Assembly (NCBI GenBank): GCA_021783455.1
Contig: JAJXTW010000007.1
Location: forward strand, 1-32,024
Origin: Nitrospirota bacterium
GTDB lineage: Bacteria; Nitrospirota; UBA9217
Direction of reading: 5' to 3'
DNA: 32,024 nucleotides
Shown: in pieces, positions 7,880 through 15,406 of the stretch
Layout: every line of letters starts with the position of its first letter
Position numbering within the stretch: position 1 is the stretch's first letter
Notes under the pieces: model-generated
The model's database searches: none
The model's input: only the letters and a program-made list of their open reading frames with translations
Told to the model about the DNA's origin: nothing
Program-made: the position numbers and the translations under genes

Positions 7880-7906
7880 CCGGGGTTCCCTCGTGCGCTT
7901 TGTAAA

Positions 7907-7935
7907 ATTATATTAGTTTCTATGATTCATAGCAA
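7907..7935 (-). promoter_or_regulatory. Promoter of the DUF4160-DUF2442 pair with embedded palindrome
   Basis: On the minus strand, TTGCTA (complement of 7930-7935) and TATAAT (complement of 7907-7912) are separated by 17 nt, near the sigma-70 optimum. A perfect 13-nt palindrome, CTATGATTCATAG, covers 7920-7932. It lies in the spacer and overlaps the -35 box, where a repressor would block RNA polymerase. Confidence 0.75.
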
Positions 7936-8019
7936 GACAAAATACGAGCAAAGGGAAAGTGCGGACGCGGAGACAAGTTCAATATTCACCCGATAGAACC
8001 GTTCGAGAACAGGCTCTGC

Positions 8020-8796
8020 TCAGGGTTCGGAGGGAGGAAACCGCGTCCGGGAAGGTTTCGCCAATTTCGTTGAGGGTGCCGCGGGCTCGCTCTGGTGATC
8101 AATGCGGCCTACGAGCATCGCAAAGAATTCCGGCACTTCCGCTTCGAAGGTGAGCCGCTTGTTGCTAACAGGATGGTTGAAGGAAATCCGTCTCGCATGG
8201 AGCGCCATGCGCGGCTGCGCCCTGTCCTCTTTTCCGTACTTTGTGTCGCCTACGATCGGGTGGCCGATGCCGGCGAGGTGCACCCGTATCTGGTTCTTCC
8301 TGCCCGTCAGCAGCGTCACTTCCAGCAACGAAAGGCCTTTTATCTTCTTGAGCACTGTGTAAACCGTGCTGGAAAGTCTGCCCTTTGTGCTGTCGGACGT
8401 GGAATAAACGTTATACTGCTTGTCCTCCGCCAGGAAGGTCGTAATGGTGTCCGAGCTCTTTTCGCAGGTGCCGTGGACCACGGCGAGGTACTTCTTTTCC
8501 GTTTCTTTCCACCGGGCCTTCAAACGGAGCATCGCCTCTTCGCTCTTTGCAAAGATGAGCACCCCTGAGGTGTCCCTGTCCAGCCGGTGAACAACGAAGA
8601 GATGCTTGCGGCCTCTCCCGCAGCCCGTGCTGATGTAATCCGTCAGCAGGGAGTGGGCTGTGCGCGATTTTTCCCTCTCCGTGGCAACCGCCAACAGGCC
8701 CGCCGGTTTGTCCACCACAAGGATGTCTTTATCCTCGTAGAGGATTCCGAGCCCTTTCGATACAAACCTGATGTTTGAAGGAGACCGTCTTCGCAT
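8020..8796 (-). CDS. RluA-family pseudouridine synthase
   Basis: The 258-residue enzyme isomerises uridine to pseudouridine in rRNA or tRNA. The family signature HRLDRDTSGVLIFAK includes the catalytic aspartate D73. A second conserved block, LLTGRKNQIRVHLAGIGHPIVGDTKYG, follows near residue 165. The N-terminal S4 RNA-binding domain of RluC/RluD is absent; the protein begins directly at the catalytic core (LYEDKDILVVDKPAGLLAV). The substrate position cannot be assigned. The C-terminal 25 residues are Pro/Ser/Lys-rich and probably disordered. The ATG start at 8796 has no strong ribosome binding site. Confidence 0.93.
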   Translation of the reverse strand: MRRRSPSNIRFVSKGLGILYEDKDILVVDKPAGLLAVATEREKSRTAHSLLTDYISTGCGRGRKHLFVVHRLDRDTSGVLIFAKSEEAMLRLKARWKETEKKYLAVVHGTCEKSSDTITTFLAEDKQYNVYSTSDSTKGRLSSTVYTVLKKIKGLSLLEVTLLTGRKNQIRVHLAGIGHPIVGDTKYGKEDRAQPRMALHARRISFNHPVSNKRLTFEAEVPEFFAMLVGRIDHQSEPAAPSTKLAKPSRTRFPPSEP

Positions 8797-8863
8797 AGTA
8801 ACTTAAGGAAGCCCATCGGCCGTCTAGCTGCACATACAATCGGGATGCTGTCGAGGAGGGTCG

Positions 8864-9898
8864 CTACGCCGCTGCAACAGGCCGGGCGCAGCCGATGCTG
8901 GTGGTGTATTTCATCTTCTTGGTGTTTAAGAGCGCGCGGTCCGCGGACAGAATGAGGTCGCGCGAGTTTTTCCCGTCGCGTGGAAAAGACGCGATGCCGA
9001 TCGTGACCGTCAATGCAAACTCGTTGTTGGTGATCTTCTCAAAACCCTCTTCTATCTCCTGTTTGATCCTGGTGGTAAATAAACGATAGGCCTTGGAAAG
9101 CTTGGTCTCGGGCAGGATAATGACGATCTCGTCGCCGCCGTACCGCGCGGCAAAGTCGGTGCTCCGGACGGCCCGCCGGATCGCCTCGCCGAGCGCGGTC
9201 AGCGCCCGGTCTCCGGACTGGTGGCCATAGGTGTCGTTGAATTTCTTGAAGTCGTTCACATCGACGAGCGCGAGCGAGAACTCCCGGTCGTGGCGTTCCG
9301 CACGCTGGAATTCCCGGTCCAACACGCCTTCGAAACACCGGCGGTTGAACAAGCCGGTCAGGCTGTCGGTGTTCGCCTCCCGTATGAGCGTGGAATGAGC
9401 ACGCGCGTTATTGATGGCGATCGAGGCGAAGGATGAAAGGATCTCCAGGGTCTGGAGGTCTTCTGCGGGGAACTTTCGGGGGGTGAAGTCATCGACGTAC
9501 AGAATGCCGACGACCTCGTTGTCTACGAGGAGCGGGACACAGACAAGGGACTTGATCCCCTCGTGAACGGCGATGGGATTGGTAAAGAAAGCTTTGTTCG
9601 TTGTGCTGTTGAGGACGGTCATGGTCGGTGACTTGAGGATCCGGTCGGTGAGTCCGCCCCGGCACACTTTCCACTCACGGTTGGGAATAAAACCCCGGGA
9701 AAAACCTTTATGCGCATGAATGCGCATGGTCGCGGTCTTCGGCGTGTAAAGGGCGATGCTCCCCGCCCGGGTCCCGGTGATCTCCATCGCTTTCTTGAGG
9801 ATGATCGACAGAACTTTATCGAGGTCCAGATGGGAAAGGACCATCCTGGACGTGTCCATGATGTCGAGCAGGATCTTCTGTTCCTTCAAAGCCGCCAT
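8864..9898 (-). CDS. GAF-GGDEF diguanylate cyclase
   Basis: This 344-residue soluble protein should convert two GTP to cyclic di-GMP. A GAF sensor domain covers about residues 20-165 (AGSIALYTP, SLVCVPLLVDNEVVGILYVDD). A GGDEF domain follows from about 172 (DSLTGLFNRRCFE, ALVDVNDFKKFNDTYGHQSGD). The active-site loop reads GGDEI at 254-258 rather than GGDEF; the first four residues, which matter for catalysis, are kept. An inhibitory I-site, R245-S-T-D248, stands exactly five residues before the loop, so product feedback is likely. There is no membrane segment. The same strand carries a PilZ gene 1.5 kb upstream, a plausible c-di-GMP receptor. Confidence 0.95.
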   Translation of the reverse strand: MAALKEQKILLDIMDTSRMVLSHLDLDKVLSIILKKAMEITGTRAGSIALYTPKTATMRIHAHKGFSRGFIPNREWKVCRGGLTDRILKSPTMTVLNSTTNKAFFTNPIAVHEGIKSLVCVPLLVDNEVVGILYVDDFTPRKFPAEDLQTLEILSSFASIAINNARAHSTLIREANTDSLTGLFNRRCFEGVLDREFQRAERHDREFSLALVDVNDFKKFNDTYGHQSGDRALTALGEAIRRAVRSTDFAARYGGDEIVIILPETKLSKAYRLFTTRIKQEIEEGFEKITNNEFALTVTIGIASFPRDGKNSRDLILSADRALLNTKKMKYTTSIGCARPVAAA

Positions 9899-9972
9899 GA
9901 ATCGTTCGCCCCCATGAGGCCGCTTACGATCTGTTTATTCGACGAGGAACCGGTACGGCCACTGTCTTGATA

Positions 9973-10815
9973 TCATAGAATGAGCAGATTGTCAATTAAT
10001 CTTGTGCTGCCGATGTGAACTGCAACCAACAGCACCATGTTTTCTGTGACGGCGTTGACAGGCGCAAGACTTTCCGGGTCGACAATTTCAATGTAATCGA
10101 TCGAGATCCCCTTCTCCTCGGCCAGGATTGCCTGAATTTTATTCCTGAGCTTCTCCGGCTCCCTGACGCCCGCGGCAGCAAGCTGCTTGGCCGCGAAAAG
10201 CGCGCGGTAGATTACCGCGGCCCTGCGGCGCTCATCAACGTTCAGATAGCTGTTGCGCGAGCTCATGGCAAGACCGTCCTTTTCCCGGACGATCGGCATC
10301 ACAACGATTTCCACGTCCAGGTTAAGGCCTTTTACCATGCCCTTGATGACCGCGCACTGCTGAAAGTCCTTCTGGCCGAAGAACGCCTTGTGCGGCTTCA
10401 CGCTGGAAAAGAGCTTGGCGACCACCGTGGCAACGCCGCGAAAATGTCCGGGCCTGATTGCGCCTTCCAGGACGTCGGATATCCCCTCGACAACAACGAA
10501 GACCGACGGCTTTTCAGGATACATTTCAGCAACCGCGGGCATGAACAACACGTCGACGCCCGCTGCTTCGCATTTTTTCCGGTCGCCTTCCTCGTCGCGG
10601 GGATAGCGGCTAAAATCCTCCCGGGGCCCGAACTGCGTAGGATTGACGAAGATGCTCACCATCACGATGTCGCAGGACTGCCGTGCCCGGCCCATGAGCG
10701 ACACATGGCCGTCGTGCAGAAAGCCCATGGTGGGCACGAAGCCGATGGTCCGCCCCTGCGATCGAAGGGAGTCGGCAAAGGACTGCATGTCTGAAATGCC
10801 GGTGATGATCTTCAT
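9973..10815 (-). CDS. panC: Pantothenate synthetase
   Basis: PanC condenses pantoate and beta-alanine with ATP to give pantothenate, the coenzyme A precursor. The 280-residue length is standard. The nucleotidyl-transferase HIGH-type motif is in PTMGFLHDGH (residues 28-37; H34 and H37). Other family blocks are NPTQFGPREDFSRYPRD, FGQKDFQQ and MSSRNSYL. The ATG start lies 12 nt after the ferritin-like gene's stop, with no clear ribosome binding site, suggesting translational coupling. panB and panD are not in the window. folK and a deoxynucleoside kinase, often neighbours of panBC elsewhere, sit 13 kb away. Confidence 0.97.
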   Translation of the reverse strand: MKIITGISDMQSFADSLRSQGRTIGFVPTMGFLHDGHVSLMGRARQSCDIVMVSIFVNPTQFGPREDFSRYPRDEEGDRKKCEAAGVDVLFMPAVAEMYPEKPSVFVVVEGISDVLEGAIRPGHFRGVATVVAKLFSSVKPHKAFFGQKDFQQCAVIKGMVKGLNLDVEIVVMPIVREKDGLAMSSRNSYLNVDERRRAAVIYRALFAAKQLAAAGVREPEKLRNKIQAILAEEKGISIDYIEIVDPESLAPVNAVTENMVLLVAVHIGSTRLIDNLLIL

Positions 10816-10827
10816 GGTTACAGCGGG

Positions 10828-11253
10828 CTATTTCCCGAGAAGTGTCGTGAACGTGTCGTGGTGGTCCTCTTCCTCGGCAAGGATCTCCTCGAAGAGCAGA
10901 CGTGTCGTCGAGTCGCCTTCGGATGCCGCCTGCTTGATGATCTCCTTGTACAGGTCAATGGCCTCTTCCTCGGCCCTGGCATCAACCTCGAGCATGTGGT
11001 TGATATCGCCGCCGACGTTGATGGGCGAAGGTACGGTCGTCGGTGCAACATTGAAGTAGAAGAGCCGCTCGGCGATCTTTTCCGCGTGCTTCATCTCCGC
11101 TATGGCAACGTCCTCGAACATATCGGCGATCTCGGACGAGTTCAACCCCTTTGCCATCACGTGCTGCCACATGTATTGAACACTCACCTGGATCTCGCGG
11201 GCGATCGCCTTGTTGAGCAGTTCCGTCAATTTGCCGCTTGCCTTCTGTACCAT
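10828..11253 (-). CDS. Bacterioferritin-like ferritin-superfamily protein
   Basis: This 141-residue four-helix protein should oxidise and possibly store iron. The di-iron ligand pattern is present: E20 in ARE, E53 and H56 in AEMKHAE, a glutamate in ARAEEEAIDLY (95-97), and EEEDHH (127-132). M54 occupies the place of the haem-ligand methionine of bacterioferritin (EMKHA). It is about 17 residues shorter than E. coli bacterioferritin. The start is ATG 11253 with AAAGGAG upstream and its own promoter. It reads into panC across a 12-nt gap. A DPS or other ferritin-like role remains possible. Confidence 0.88.
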   Translation of the reverse strand: MVQKASGKLTELLNKAIAREIQVSVQYMWQHVMAKGLNSSEIADMFEDVAIAEMKHAEKIAERLFYFNVAPTTVPSPINVGGDINHMLEVDARAEEEAIDLYKEIIKQAASEGDSTTRLLFEEILAEEEDHHDTFTTLLGK

Positions 11254-11294
11254 AGTTGTGCTCCTTTCGTAAGGGAAATGACCCGATTAAAAAC

Positions 11295-11323
11295 ACTATA
11301 GCTGAAAACACCTGGAATGGGAA
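11295..11323 (-). promoter_or_regulatory. Promoter of the bacterioferritin-like gene and panC
   Basis: On the minus strand, TTCCCA (complement of 11318-11323) and TATAGT (complement of 11295-11300) are 17 nt apart. Transcription would begin about 35 nt before the start codon. A perfect 6-bp hairpin, GCGTCG/CGACGC (11352-11369), abuts the PilZ stop codon just upstream. Confidence 0.5.
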
Positions 11324-11368
11324 GTGCCGAGTGCGCGATCACGGCGTACCGGCGTCGCGCTGCCGACG

Positions 11369-11761
11369 CTACGGCATGGGCCGCCGGATGCCCCAGTGGG
11401 AGAGAAACTCCTGTTCGGCGCGTTCGGGGTCGGTCGCGTTATTGATGATCACCTGGCGGAGATGATGATAGCTGTCGGGATCGAGCGAAGTGAATTCCAC
11501 GGCCAGGCTTCCCGTGACGGATCGGACCACGGCGCCGTCCGCCTGAATGATCACCGGGTGTTTAGAAGCTTTGAGCATGATGGAGACACGGCAGGGCGCC
11601 CCCGCGGCCGGGATCTCCTGATCGGTCTTCATATGGAGGCCCCTGAGGCTGATATCGATTCGGTCCATCGACCGGATCGTACGATTGCCGACCCGGATTT
11701 CAACCTCGGTGTTGAAGGGAACTCTCAGGAACTCCCTTTTTTCTTCTGCCTCTGAAACCAT
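11369..11761 (-). CDS. PilZ-domain c-di-GMP-binding protein
   Basis: The 130-residue protein carries both PilZ ligand motifs: RxxxR at R9-EFL-R13 and D/NxSxxG at D36-I-S-L-R-G41. The C-terminal 30 residues (PDSYHHLRQVIINNATDPERAEQEF) extend as a probable helix. PilZ proteins bind cyclic di-GMP and adjust motility, adhesion or polysaccharide export. No output domain is fused, so it presumably acts through a partner. The start is ATG 11761 with GAAAGGAAG upstream and a good promoter. Confidence 0.93.
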   Translation of the reverse strand: MVSEAEEKREFLRVPFNTEVEIRVGNRTIRSMDRIDISLRGLHMKTDQEIPAAGAPCRVSIMLKASKHPVIIQADGAVVRSVTGSLAVEFTSLDPDSYHHLRQVIINNATDPERAEQEFLSHWGIRRPMP

Positions 11762-11788
11762 GGCCGCTTCCTTTCACGTCTTTTGTTA

Positions 11789-11817
11789 AGTATAACAGCT
11801 ACGATGCCTTATCGCAA
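11789..11817 (-). promoter_or_regulatory. Promoter of the PilZ gene
   Basis: On the minus strand, TTGCGA (complement of 11812-11817) and TATACT (complement of 11789-11794) are separated by 17 nt. It faces away from the cyclophilin promoter at 11906-11934, giving a divergent regulatory region of 234 nt. Confidence 0.6.
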
Positions 11818-11905
11818 ATATTTCCGGCTCATCCCCGTAACAGGCGGACAGAGCTCCCAGGAGGTCTTTTCGCGGGCCGTCAACCGCGCAAGCCTCTGGT
11901 TTTGT

Positions 11906-11934
11906 TTGACATATCTTTGGGTTTCTGGTAAAAC
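11906..11934 (+). promoter_or_regulatory. Promoter of the exported cyclophilin gene
   Basis: A consensus TTGACA at 11906-11911 is followed after 17 nt by TAAAAC at 11929-11934. The preceding TGG supplies an extended -10 element. The 5' leader to ATG 11996 would be about 55 nt. Confidence 0.55.
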
Positions 11935-11995
11935 TGTATATCTTACGCATTCACAAGGTCCATCAGGCATTTTTCCCTCAGGAGGTTGCAGATAC

Positions 11996-12595
11996 ATGAA
12001 AAAGGTGCTCATCGTCCTCTCATTTCTACTGATCGGAGTGCTCGGCGCTCAATTATCATTTGCCCAGCAGCCTTCGAAAAAATTTTCGCCACAGGAGATA
12101 AAGAAAATGCAAAAGACAAAAGCGCTCATCGAGACCAAGTTCGGCACCATTACCCTGAAGTTTTTCCCCGACGTCGCCCCCGGTCATGTAAAGAACTTCA
12201 TTGACCTGGCCAAAAAAGGCTTTTATGACGGGACGACGTTTCACCGGGTGATCCCCGGGTTCATGATCCAGGGCGGCGATCCGAATTCAAAAGACGCGGA
12301 TAAAAGCAAGCACGGCACCGGCGGCCCCGGATACACGATCAAAGCCGAGTTCAGCGATAAGCCGCATGTCCGCGGCACGCTCTCCATGGCACGGGCGGCC
12401 AGCCCCGACAGCGCCGGGTCGCAGTTCTTTATCGTCGTAAAGGATTCGCGGTTCCTCGACAAACAGTATACGGTTTTCGGCGAGGTGGAAAGCGGCATGG
12501 ACGTTGTAGACAAGATCGTGTCCCAGCCCCGCGATCCCCGCGACAACCCGAACGAGCGCATCGAAATGAAAGTGAAGATCGTGGAAGGAAAATAA
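11996..12595 (+). CDS. Exported cyclophilin-type peptidyl-prolyl cis-trans isomerase
   Basis: The 199-residue protein begins with a Sec signal peptide (MKKVLIVLSFLLIGVLGAQLSFA, likely cleaved after residue 23), then a short Lys-rich linker and a cyclophilin domain. Active-site residues are visible: R84, F89, M90 and Q92 in FHRVIPGFMIQGGDP, plus GSQFFI at 141-146. The tryptophan that binds cyclosporin in eukaryotic cyclophilins is absent (FLDKQYTVFG). It should assist folding in the periplasm. I start at ATG 11996, with AGGAGG 10 nt upstream and the signal peptide directly following. The frame extends upstream without start support. Repeat element B separates it from argG. Confidence 0.93.
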   Translation: MKKVLIVLSFLLIGVLGAQLSFAQQPSKKFSPQEIKKMQKTKALIETKFGTITLKFFPDVAPGHVKNFIDLAKKGFYDGTTFHRVIPGFMIQGGDPNSKDADKSKHGTGGPGYTIKAEFSDKPHVRGTLSMARAASPDSAGSQFFIVVKDSRFLDKQYTVFGEVESGMDVVDKIVSQPRDPRDNPNERIEMKVKIVEGK

Positions 12596-12597
12596 TG

Positions 12598-12667
12598 GGG
12601 TCAAGTAGCACGGGTCATGGGTCCTGGTCAGATCAAACCTTGACCCTTGCCCCCTGACCCTTGACCC
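12598..12667. repeat. Intergenic element B: inverted array of 7-nt units
   Basis: The left arm is the heptamers GGGTCAA, GTAGCAC, GGGTCAT and GGGTCCT (12598-12625). A 14-nt loop follows (12626-12639). The right arm is TTGACCC, TTGCCCC, CTGACCC and TTGACCC (12640-12667). Unit length, unit number, the odd GTAGCA unit and the GG-AAACC loop ends all match element A at 1050-1118. It begins 3 nt after the cyclophilin stop and ends just before the AAGGGAG of argG. Confidence 0.85.
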
Positions 12668-12683
12668 ATAAGGGAGTCAACAC

Positions 12684-13895
12684 TTGTCGCAGAAGATAAA
12701 CAAGGTCGTGGTCGCCTATTCCGGCGGGCTCGATACGTCGGTCATCATCACCTGGCTCAGGGAAACCTACGGCTGCGAGGTGATCGCGTTCACCGCCGAC
12801 ATCGGCCAGGGCGAAGAACTCGAACCGCTCCGGGAAAAAGCCGTCAAGACCGGGGCGAGCAAGATCTACATCGACGACTTGCGCGAGGAGTTCGTTCAGG
12901 ACTTCGTATTCCCCATGCTGCGGACGAATGCGGTGTACGAAGGCCGCTACCTCCTCGGCACCTCGATCGCGCGGCCGCTGATCGCAAAGCGCCAGATCGA
13001 GATCGCGCAGAAGGAAGGCGCCGATGCCGTCTGCCACGGCGCGACAGGCAAGGGGAACGACCAGGTCCGCTTCGAGCTGACCTATTATGCGCTCAAGCCC
13101 GATGTCAAGATCGTCGCGCCCTGGCGCGAGTGGGACATGAAAGGCCGCGAGGAACTGATCGCCTACGCGGAGAAGCACAAGATCCCGGTGACGGCCACGA
13201 AGTCAAAGCCCTATTCCACGGACCGGAACCTGCTGCACATCAGCTACGAAGGCGGCATCCTGGAGGATCCGTGGAAGGAATCCACTTTGGACATGTACAC
13301 CATGGCCGTGCCCGTGGAAAAAGCCCCGGACAAGGCCGAGTATGTGGAAGTGGAATACCAGGCCGGAAATCCTGTTTCGATCAACGGCACGAAGCTGTCC
13401 CCTGCGGCCCTTCTTTCCGAGGCGAACCTCATTGCCGGCGGCCACGGTATCGGCAGGATCGACCTCGTCGAGAACCGCTATGTGGGCATGAAGTCCCGCG
13501 GTGTGTACGAGACGCCGGGCGGCACGCTGCTCCATGCGGCGCACCGGGCCGTGGAGTCCATCACCATGGACCGCGAAGCCATGCATCTCCGCGACAGCCT
13601 GGTTCCGCGCTATGCCGAGCTCGTGTACTACGGGTACTGGTTCGCGCCCGAGCGACTGATGCTGCAGGCCATGGTTGATGAGTCCCAGAAGAACGTCACG
13701 GGAACTGCGCGGGTGAAGCTCTACAAAGGAAACTGCGACACCGTGGGGCGCAGGTCGGCCGTTTCGCTCTACAACCCCGAACTCGCCACCTTTGAGGCGG
13801 ACCGCGTGTATAATCAGAAGGACGCCGAAGGGTTCATCCGCTTGAATGCGCTCCGGCTGAGGATAGGAAGCAAGGCGAAAGACCCGACACGGTGA
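12684..13895 (+). CDS. argG: Argininosuccinate synthase
   Basis: ArgG joins citrulline and aspartate with ATP to form argininosuccinate, the penultimate step of arginine synthesis. The 403-residue length is normal. The N-terminal PP-loop is [11 protein letters not shown] (S13-G-G-L-D17-T-S). Also present are [13 protein letters not shown] and the C-terminal [13 protein letters not shown]. The start is TTG at 12684, supported by AAGGGAG 7 nt upstream and by the family's usual N-terminus; no ATG fits. The last codons and the TGA stop lie inside element C (from 13886). The product feeds argH immediately downstream. Confidence 0.97.
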   Translation: MSQKINKVVVAYSGGLDTSVIITWLRETYGCEVIAFTADIGQGEELEPLREKAVKTGASKIYIDDLREEFVQDFVFPMLRTNAVYEGRYLLGTSIARPLIAKRQIEIAQKEGADAVCHGATGKGNDQVRFELTYYALKPDVKIVAPWREWDMKGREELIAYAEKHKIPVTATKSKPYSTDRNLLHISYEGGILEDPWKESTLDMYTMAVPVEKAPDKAEYVEVEYQAGNPVSINGTKLSPAALLSEANLIAGGHGIGRIDLVENRYVGMKSRGVYETPGGTLLHAAHRAVESITMDREAMHLRDSLVPRYAELVYYGYWFAPERLMLQAMVDESQKNVTGTARVKLYKGNCDTVGRRSAVSLYNPELATFEADRVYNQKDAEGFIRLNALRLRIGSKAKDPTR

Positions 13896-13963
13896 CGGGG
13901 AGAACCGGAGACGCGGCGTAAATGCCCTTGTCCCCCCTCTCCGCGTCACCCTGTCTCCGCGTC
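13886..13963. repeat. Intergenic element C: inverted array of 8-nt units
   Basis: The left arm is four octamers, GACACGGT, GACGGGGA, GAACCGGA and GACGCGGC (13886-13917). A 14-nt loop follows (13918-13931). The right arm reads, on the complement, GACGCGGA, GACAGGGT, GACGCGGA and GAGGGGGG (13963 back to 13932). The first units overlap the end of argG, and the repeat supplies its TGA stop. It ends 15 nt before argH. Units share a GACRCGGA consensus with element D. Confidence 0.8.
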
Positions 13964-13978
13964 TGTTTAAAGTGAACT

Positions 13979-15406
13979 ATGGCGACAAAAGCGAAAAAAA
14001 AAGTGAACGTGAAAACTGCGACGAAGGCCGCGACAAAAGCAAAGCCCTGGGGCGGGCGGTTCACGGAAGCGACGAGCGAACTCGTGGAAGAGTACACCGC
14101 GTCGATTCCCTACGACTGGCGGCTGTATCCCTATGATGTCGCCGGGAGCATGGCCCATGCCATGATGCTGGCGAAAACCGGGATCATAACGAAAAGCGAG
14201 TCCAGCCGCATCATCCGGGGACTGGAAGGCATTCTCAAGGAAATCGCCTCGGGCTCCTTTTCGTTCAGCATCGAGCTCGAAGACATCCACATGAACATCG
14301 AGAGCCGGCTGATCGAGAAGATCGGGCCCGTGGGCGGCAAGCTCCACACGGCCAGAAGCAGGAATGATCAGGTGGCCCTCGACATTCGCATGTATCTGCG
14401 CGATGAGATCGCCGCCATCCACGACCTCCTGGGGTCGCTGCAAAAAACGCTCGTTGCGCTTGCGAACAAACACCAGGAGGTGGTCCTCCCGGGGTACACG
14501 CACCTCCAGCGGGCGCAGCCCGTGCTCCTGGGCCATCACCTGCTCGCGTATTACGAAATGCTCGAGCGGGACCAGGACCGGCTTGAGGACTGCTTCCGGC
14601 GGGTGAATGTGATGCCCCTCGGGGCCGGCGCGCTTGCCGGTACGGTGCTCCCCATCGACCGGAAGTTCGTGGCCCGGCAGCTGGGCTTCGGCAGCGTGAG
14701 CGAGAACAGCATGGACGCCGTTTCGGACAGGGATTTCGCCATAGAATTCGTCTCCGCCTGCGCCCTGATCATGATGCACCTCTCGCGCTTGTCCGAGGAG
14801 CTCGTCATCTGGTCCTCGTCGGAGTTCGGCTTCATCACGCTGTCCGATGCGTTCACGACCGGCTCGTCGATCATGCCGCAGAAAAAGAACCCCGATGTGG
14901 CCGAGCTCACGCGGGGCAAGACCGGCCGGGTCTACGGCAGCCTCGTGTCGCTTTTGACGCTCATGAAGGGACTTCCGCTCGCCTATAACCGGGACATGCA
15001 GGAGGACAAGGAGCCGCTCTTTGACACCGCGGATACGGTCTCGCTCGCACTCTCCGTGGTGACCGAGATGCTCAAGGGCGTCACGGTCCACAAAAAAGCG
15101 ATGCAGAAAGCGGCTGAGGACGGCTTCATCACGGCCACCGACCTTGCCGATTACCTCGTCAGAAAAAACGTTCCCTTCCGCCGGGCCCATGAGGTCGTGG
15201 GGAGGGCGGTGCTGCGCGCAACTGAGCTGGGATGCGGCCTCGGCGACATGACGCTCGCTGAATACCGGAAGCTGTCGCCACAGATTGATAACGACGTCTA
15301 CGACGCCATCTCCGTCAAATCGTCGGTAAACAGAAGGACGTCGTACGGCGGTACAGCCCCCGTGAACCTGAAAAAACGTCTGCAGACGCTCAAAAAAATG
15401 CGATGA
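13979..15406 (+). CDS. argH: Argininosuccinate lyase
   Basis: ArgH splits argininosuccinate to arginine and fumarate. The 475-residue protein carries the fumarase/aspartase-superfamily signature GSSIMPQKKNPD (residues 295-306) containing the catalytic serine loop. Other blocks are WGGRFTEATSELVEEYTASI, HTARSRNDQVALDIRMYLRD and HLQRAQPVLLGHHLLAYYEM. About 20 residues rich in Lys, Ala and Thr (ATKAKKKVNVKTATK) precede the usual start of the family near WGGRF. The ATG at 13979 has no strong Shine-Dalgarno, and no better internal start is evident. The stop overlaps the next gene's ATG (ATGA). Confidence 0.96.
   Translation: MATKAKKKVNVKTATKAATKAKPWGGRFTEATSELVEEYTASIPYDWRLYPYDVAGSMAHAMMLAKTGIITKSESSRIIRGLEGILKEIASGSFSFSIELEDIHMNIESRLIEKIGPVGGKLHTARSRNDQVALDIRMYLRDEIAAIHDLLGSLQKTLVALANKHQEVVLPGYTHLQRAQPVLLGHHLLAYYEMLERDQDRLEDCFRRVNVMPLGAGALAGTVLPIDRKFVARQLGFGSVSENSMDAVSDRDFAIEFVSACALIMMHLSRLSEELVIWSSSEFGFITLSDAFTTGSSIMPQKKNPDVAELTRGKTGRVYGSLVSLLTLMKGLPLAYNRDMQEDKEPLFDTADTVSLALSVVTEMLKGVTVHKKAMQKAAEDGFITATDLADYLVRKNVPFRRAHEVVGRAVLRATELGCGLGDMTLAEYRKLSPQIDNDVYDAISVKSSVNRRTSYGGTAPVNLKKRLQTLKKMR

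Noticed and set aside
11783-11995. N-terminal extension of the cyclophilin frame
   Set aside because: It would run through the promoter and bury the signal peptide; AGGAGG supports ATG 11996.
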